Assembly: GCA_947479185.1 (NCBI GenBank)
Contig: CANJYY010000173.1
Span: forward strand, 1 to 6,105
Length of the DNA stretch: 6,105 bases
Source of the DNA: Caulobacteraceae bacterium
Lineage (GTDB): Bacteria; Pseudomonadota; Alphaproteobacteria; Caulobacterales; Caulobacteraceae
Direction: 5' to 3'
The number at the start of each line of letters is the position of its first letter. The stretch's first letter is position 1. The notes below the pieces were generated by a model. The model was not told where the DNA came from and made no database searches. It worked only from the letters and a program-made list of their open reading frames with translations. Of the stretch, positions 5,762 through 6,105 are shown one piece after another. Made by a program: the position numbers and the translations under genes.

Positions 5762-6105
5762 TCCACGACACCCTCGCCCGCGCCCTGCACGTCCTCGATC
5801 CGGAAGACGCGCATACGGCCACGATCCTCGGCCTGAAGCTTGGCCTGGGCCCCGTGGACCGCACGCCGGACGATCCGATCCTCGCCACGACCCTGGCCGG
5901 CATTCCGCTCACGGCCCCGGTCGGTCTGGCCGCCGGCTTCGACAAGAACGCCGAGGTCCCGGCCGCCATGCTGCGGGCCGGCTTCGGCTTCGTCGAATGC
6001 GGCACCGTCACCCCCCTGCCCCAGGCCGGCAATCCCCGGCCGCGCCTGTTCCGGCTGGCCGAGGACCGCGGCGTCATCAATCGCCTGGGCTTCAACAACG
6101 GCGGC
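5758..6105 (+). CDS. pyrD: Dihydroorotate dehydrogenase (quinone), class 2, PyrD (partial, 3' end outside window)
   Basis: The first 116 residues of class 2 PyrD are visible. It is an FMN enzyme at the inner membrane that oxidises dihydroorotate to orotate and passes electrons to ubiquinone in de novo pyrimidine synthesis. The N-terminal helix with [11 protein letters not shown] (13-23) is the class 2 quinone-channel and membrane-binding extension. [13 protein letters not shown] (54-66) is the FMN-binding segment with Lys63, and [22 protein letters not shown] (79-100) is strongly conserved. [10 protein letters not shown] (107-116) includes the substrate-binding asparagines. The start is a GTG at 5758 overlapping the DUF952 stop as GTGA; no ATG in this frame precedes the conserved N-terminus. 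ACGGGG shortly upstream may act as ribosome-binding site. The gene is intact as far as the window shows. Confidence 0.97.
   Translation, partial: MIHDTLARALHVLDPEDAHTATILGLKLGLGPVDRTPDDPILATTLAGIPLTAPVGLAAGFDKNAEVPAAMLRAGFGFVECGTVTPLPQAGNPRPRLFRLAEDRGVINRLGFNNGG

Overview
The window is GC-rich (roughly 70% by eye) and densely packed. Its gene content and protein sequences point to an alphaproteobacterium, most likely of the Caulobacteraceae (Caulobacter, Phenylobacterium or Brevundimonas type). The clues are a metX-metW pair, a DUF952-pyrD pair, several 4-nt start/stop overlaps, and candidate Caulobacter-like TTGAC promoters placed directly in front of start codons. Nothing here suggests recent transfer: no transposase, integrase, phage gene, CRISPR array, tRNA or rRNA was seen, and composition looks even throughout.

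Layout. (1) Positions 1-267 carry the 3' end of a plus-strand SAM-dependent methyltransferase. (2) Positions 312-656 encode a complete PII nitrogen-signalling protein that keeps both T-loop tyrosines but has neither glnA nor amtB beside it. (3) Positions 661-752 hold a two-armed inverted repeat of REP/BIME type. (4) Positions 819-2390 encode a two-HKD phospholipase D family protein. (5) On the minus strand, metX (4834-3683), metW (3686-3027) and an endonuclease/exonuclease/phosphatase (EEP) family gene (3030-2275) form a tight unit joined by two ATGA overlaps. The last gene runs tail-to-tail into the phospholipase D gene with a 116-bp antisense overlap. (6) A 79-bp divergent gap separates metX from a plus-strand chain of SixA-type histidine phosphatase (4914-5423), DUF952 protein (5420-5761) and pyrD (5758 to the window edge). 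That chain is joined by an ATGA and a GTGA overlap.

How the genes fit together. MetX and MetW serve the homoserine acylation step of methionine synthesis, and PyrD the quinone-linked step of pyrimidine synthesis. The PLD-family and EEP-family genes are convergent neighbours. The same two families lie side by side in the E. coli ybhP-clsB-ybhN cluster, so they may act together on lipid or phosphodiester substrates; this is inference.

Most of the window is ordinary housekeeping sequence and I see no clear undescribed system. The points most worth a second look are the covarying inverted repeat, the likely leaderless metX start, the isolated PII gene, and the antisense overlap that writes the phospholipase D tail across the catalytic end of the EEP gene.
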